A DNA stretch of 14,681 nucleotides from Thermoleophilia bacterium (GTDB lineage Bacteria; Actinomycetota; Thermoleophilia; Gaiellales; SKUG01): NCBI GenBank assembly GCA_020438525.1, contig JAGQUL010000066.1, forward strand, positions 1,444 through 16,124. Direction: 5' to 3'. The notes beneath the pieces were generated by a model. That model saw only the letters and a list, made by a program, of their open reading frames with translations. It did not search any database and was not told the DNA's origin. Positions 12,957-14,681 of this stretch are shown here, one piece after another; the stretch's first letter is position 1; each line of letters starts with the position of its first letter. The translations under genes and the position numbers were made by a program.

Positions 12957-14164
12957 GCGATCGTCCGTCGACGAGCTTCGTGATCCTGACCCGGAACCAG
13001 CTCGACTACACGAGGCGCTGCGTCGAGGGGATCCAGCGGCACACGCCGGAGCCGCATGAGCTGGTGTTCGTCGACAACGCATCGACCGACGGCACGCTCG
13101 AGTACCTGCGCTCGATTCCCGACGCGATCGTGATCGACAACGACGAGAACCACGGCTTCGGCGGCGGCTGCAACCAGGGGATGGCAGCAAGCACCGGCGA
13201 CCGCATCCTGCTCCTCAACAACGACGTGGTGCCGACCCATGGCTGGCTCGGCGCGCTCCACGACGCGATCGACGCAGACCCGCACGTGTCGCTCGCCGGG
13301 CCTCGCACGAACCGGATCGCCGGGACGCAGCAGGTCGACGACGTGGGCTATGACCAGGAGTCGCTGGCGGGTCTCGACGAGTGGGCGCAGGAGTGGACGA
13401 CGGCTCGGCGTGGACGCCGCACGCCGATCCTCCGCCTCGTGGGGTTCTGCATCCTGATGGAGCGCGCGGTCGTGGACCGGATCGGCGGGTTCGACCTGCG
13501 CTACGAGATCGGGAACTTCGAGGACGACGACCTGTGCCTTCGTGCCGGCGTGGCGGGCTTCGGCTGCAGCGTCGCCGAGGACTCGTTCATCCATCACTTC
13601 GGCAGCCGCACGTTCGCGGGCGAGAACATCGACTTCACGAGCCGGATGGCGGAGAACTACCGCCGTTTCATGGATGCGTGGGGGATGACGTCGGCCGACC
13701 TGGACCCGGAGACGCTCGCGTATCCGGTGCAGCGTCTGGTGACGCAGACGTCGTTCGACCGGGACCGCCACTTCGCACCGCTGGTCGGCGTTCCCGACTT
13801 GGGGGCGCGCGTCGCGATCGACGGCGCTCGTGACTCGGTCTGTGTCGTGTGCTGCGATCGGATCGATCCCGCGGGTACGCGCGATGCGCTCGACGAGGCG
13901 TTCGACGCGCATGCCGGACGCGAGGACGTCACTGTCGTGGTTCGCATCGACCCACGCGATCGGTCGTCGATGCAGCTGCTCGAGCAGTCTGCGGACGCGC
14001 ACGACGCAGCGGGCCTGCCCGACGTGGTGGTCGTGCAGGCCCGCGACGATGATGATCGGCCCGTGCTGCGCGTCGCCGACGAGGTCGTGGTGGCTGGGCG
14101 GCAGGCCTGGGCTCGCTCGCTGCTGGCGCGCCGGATGGGCGTCGCCGTTCGCAGCGCCTACTGA
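12953..14164 (+). CDS. Family 2 glycosyltransferase with extra C-terminal domain
   Basis: Probably transfers a sugar (rhamnosyltransferase-like) from an NDP- or lipid-linked donor in envelope polysaccharide synthesis; donor and acceptor are unknown. Of 403 residues, about 6-250 form a GT-A domain: VILTRNQLDYTRRCVE at 10-24, VFVDNASTDGT at 38-48, HGFGGGCNQG at 67-76, LLNNDV (metal/nucleotide motif, Asp91), LVGFCILMERAVVDRIGGFD at 162-181 and the catalytic-base region NFEDDDLCLRA at 188-198. Residues about 288-400 are a second alpha/beta segment (DVTVVVRID, LPDVVVV, RVADEVVVAGRQAWARSLLARRMGVAV) resembling the nucleotide-binding half of GT-B enzymes, without its usual ExG motif. The ATG lies in the ATGA overlap with rnz and has only a weak ribosome site, so coupling is likely. 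The stop overlaps the convergent LysM gene by 7 bases. Confidence 0.88.
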   Translation: MSDRPSTSFVILTRNQLDYTRRCVEGIQRHTPEPHELVFVDNASTDGTLEYLRSIPDAIVIDNDENHGFGGGCNQGMAASTGDRILLLNNDVVPTHGWLGALHDAIDADPHVSLAGPRTNRIAGTQQVDDVGYDQESLAGLDEWAQEWTTARRGRRTPILRLVGFCILMERAVVDRIGGFDLRYEIGNFEDDDLCLRAGVAGFGCSVAEDSFIHHFGSRTFAGENIDFTSRMAENYRRFMDAWGMTSADLDPETLAYPVQRLVTQTSFDRDRHFAPLVGVPDLGARVAIDGARDSVCVVCCDRIDPAGTRDALDEAFDAHAGREDVTVVVRIDPRDRSSMQLLEQSADAHDAAGLPDVVVVQARDDDDRPVLRVADEVVVAGRQAWARSLLARRMGVAVRSAY

Positions 14165-14681
14165 GGCGTGGGGTGGTTCGGATTCGTGCGCCGCGGAGCG
14201 AGGTCCTCGGCGGGAATCTCTTCCTCGTACGTCGTCGGCAGACCAAGCAGCTTGACGAGGTCGTCGATCGAGCGGTCCTTGAGCAGGACCTTCTCGCCGG
14301 GGTGGATCAGACCGCTCTCCGGTGATCGACCGAAGCGCTTGGAGTTGACGTTGAGGGTCGTGCGGAAGTGGTCGAAGTCGAACTGGTCCGACGGCTTGCC
14401 GTCGCTCATGTCGGCGATGCGCCAGTACGAGTCGCCCGACTGCACCTTGTAGACCGCCTGCCCCTTCTCGTTGAAGGAGGTGTGCTGCTTCGGCAGGAGG
14501 TGCTTCCTCTGCGCTGCCTTGAGCACCTTGGCGCGGTTCTCGTCGGTGGTGTAGTCGATGGTCACCGTGCGCGTCTTGGGCTTGGTCGTGTCGGTGTCAC
14601 CGGTCGTGCCGGTGCTACCGGCGCCATCATCCGCTCCGTCGGCCTTTCCGGTCGTACCGGAGCCGTCGGCGTCGCCACCCT
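14158..14681 (-). CDS. LysM-domain protein, N-terminal part outside window
   Basis: The frame is open to the right edge, so the true start lies beyond the window; a GTG at 14565 is internal. Visible from the edge inward: a Gly/Thr/Asp-rich low-complexity stretch (14566-14681), then about 135 residues with one LysM-like domain. YKVQSGDSYWRIAD opens it and LIHPGEKVLL closes it, giving about 58 residues instead of the usual ~44; the extra length sits around DGKPSDQFDFDHFRTT. LysM domains bind the N-acetylglucosamine backbone of peptidoglycan, so the protein is probably surface-exposed or multi-domain, but no signal peptide or membrane segment is visible here. The tail after the domain is acidic, then basic and Pro-rich. 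It converges on the glycosyltransferase gene with a 7-base overlap. Confidence 0.82.
   Translation of the reverse strand, partial: GGDADGSGTTGKADGADDGAGSTGTTGDTDTTKPKTRTVTIDYTTDENRAKVLKAAQRKHLLPKQHTSFNEKGQAVYKVQSGDSYWRIADMSDGKPSDQFDFDHFRTTLNVNSKRFGRSPESGLIHPGEKVLLKDRSIDDLVKLLGLPTTYEEEIPAEDLAPRRTNPNHPTPQ

Noticed and set aside
1..14681. CRISPR arrays, insertion sequences, toxin-antitoxin pairs, phage or defence genes
   Set aside because: No spaced direct repeats, transposase motifs or such genes were seen on either strand; composition is even throughout.

Overview
This 14.7 kb window is gene-dense, very high-GC chromosomal DNA (third codon positions mostly G or C) from a bacterium, most likely a Gram-positive actinobacterium. 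The mix of genes supports this: a bifunctional Rel, an actinobacterial-type ApbE (SS...RxW in place of the usual TSG), an Rv2613c-like HIT protein, several leaderless-type promoters, and a secreted wall hydrolase with a transglycosylase domain joined to an M15-like domain. The hydrolase recalls Thermoleophilia/Solirubrobacterales proteins. That placement is an inference from memory, not from a search.

Layout. Bases 1-2704 (+): rel, cut at its 5' end, overlaps an ApbE-type flavin transferase. Bases 2705-3065 hold convergent hairpins and one possible small ORF. Bases 3066-5447 (-): a tight operon read HIT protein, then phosphohexomutase, then hotdog thioesterase, with 11-base and 1-base overlaps. 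Bases 5486-6313 (-): a double-pass membrane protein with two EF-hand loops. Bases 6431-9474 (-): CorA followed 20 bases later by a membrane GGDEF + HD-GYP c-di-GMP protein. Bases 9526-9768 (-): an 80-residue membrane protein with its own promoter. Bases 9915-9986 (-): tRNA-Arg(CCG) without an encoded CCA, with a clear promoter. Bases 10260-11885 (+): the secreted wall hydrolase, preceded by a leader with repeated complementary segments and followed by a strong hairpin. Bases 11970-14164 (+): RNase Z overlapping a two-domain glycosyltransferase. Bases 14158-14681 (-): the C-terminal part of a LysM protein, cut by the window end and overlapping the glycosyltransferase stop by 7 bases.

How the genes fit together. 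Most are housekeeping or envelope functions: stringent response, flavinylation, sugar-phosphate interconversion, tRNA maturation, wall remodelling and glycosylation. RNase Z would process the CCA-less tRNA seen here. The block at 5486-9474 is the most unusual: a Mg2+ channel, a c-di-GMP synthase/hydrolase and a putative Ca2+-binding membrane protein lie in a row on one strand.

I found no CRISPR array, insertion sequence, prophage or defence system. No obviously new system is present. The best candidates for novelty are the EF-hand membrane protein and its neighbourhood, the domain pair in the wall hydrolase with its structured leader, and the degenerate C-terminal domain of the glycosyltransferase.
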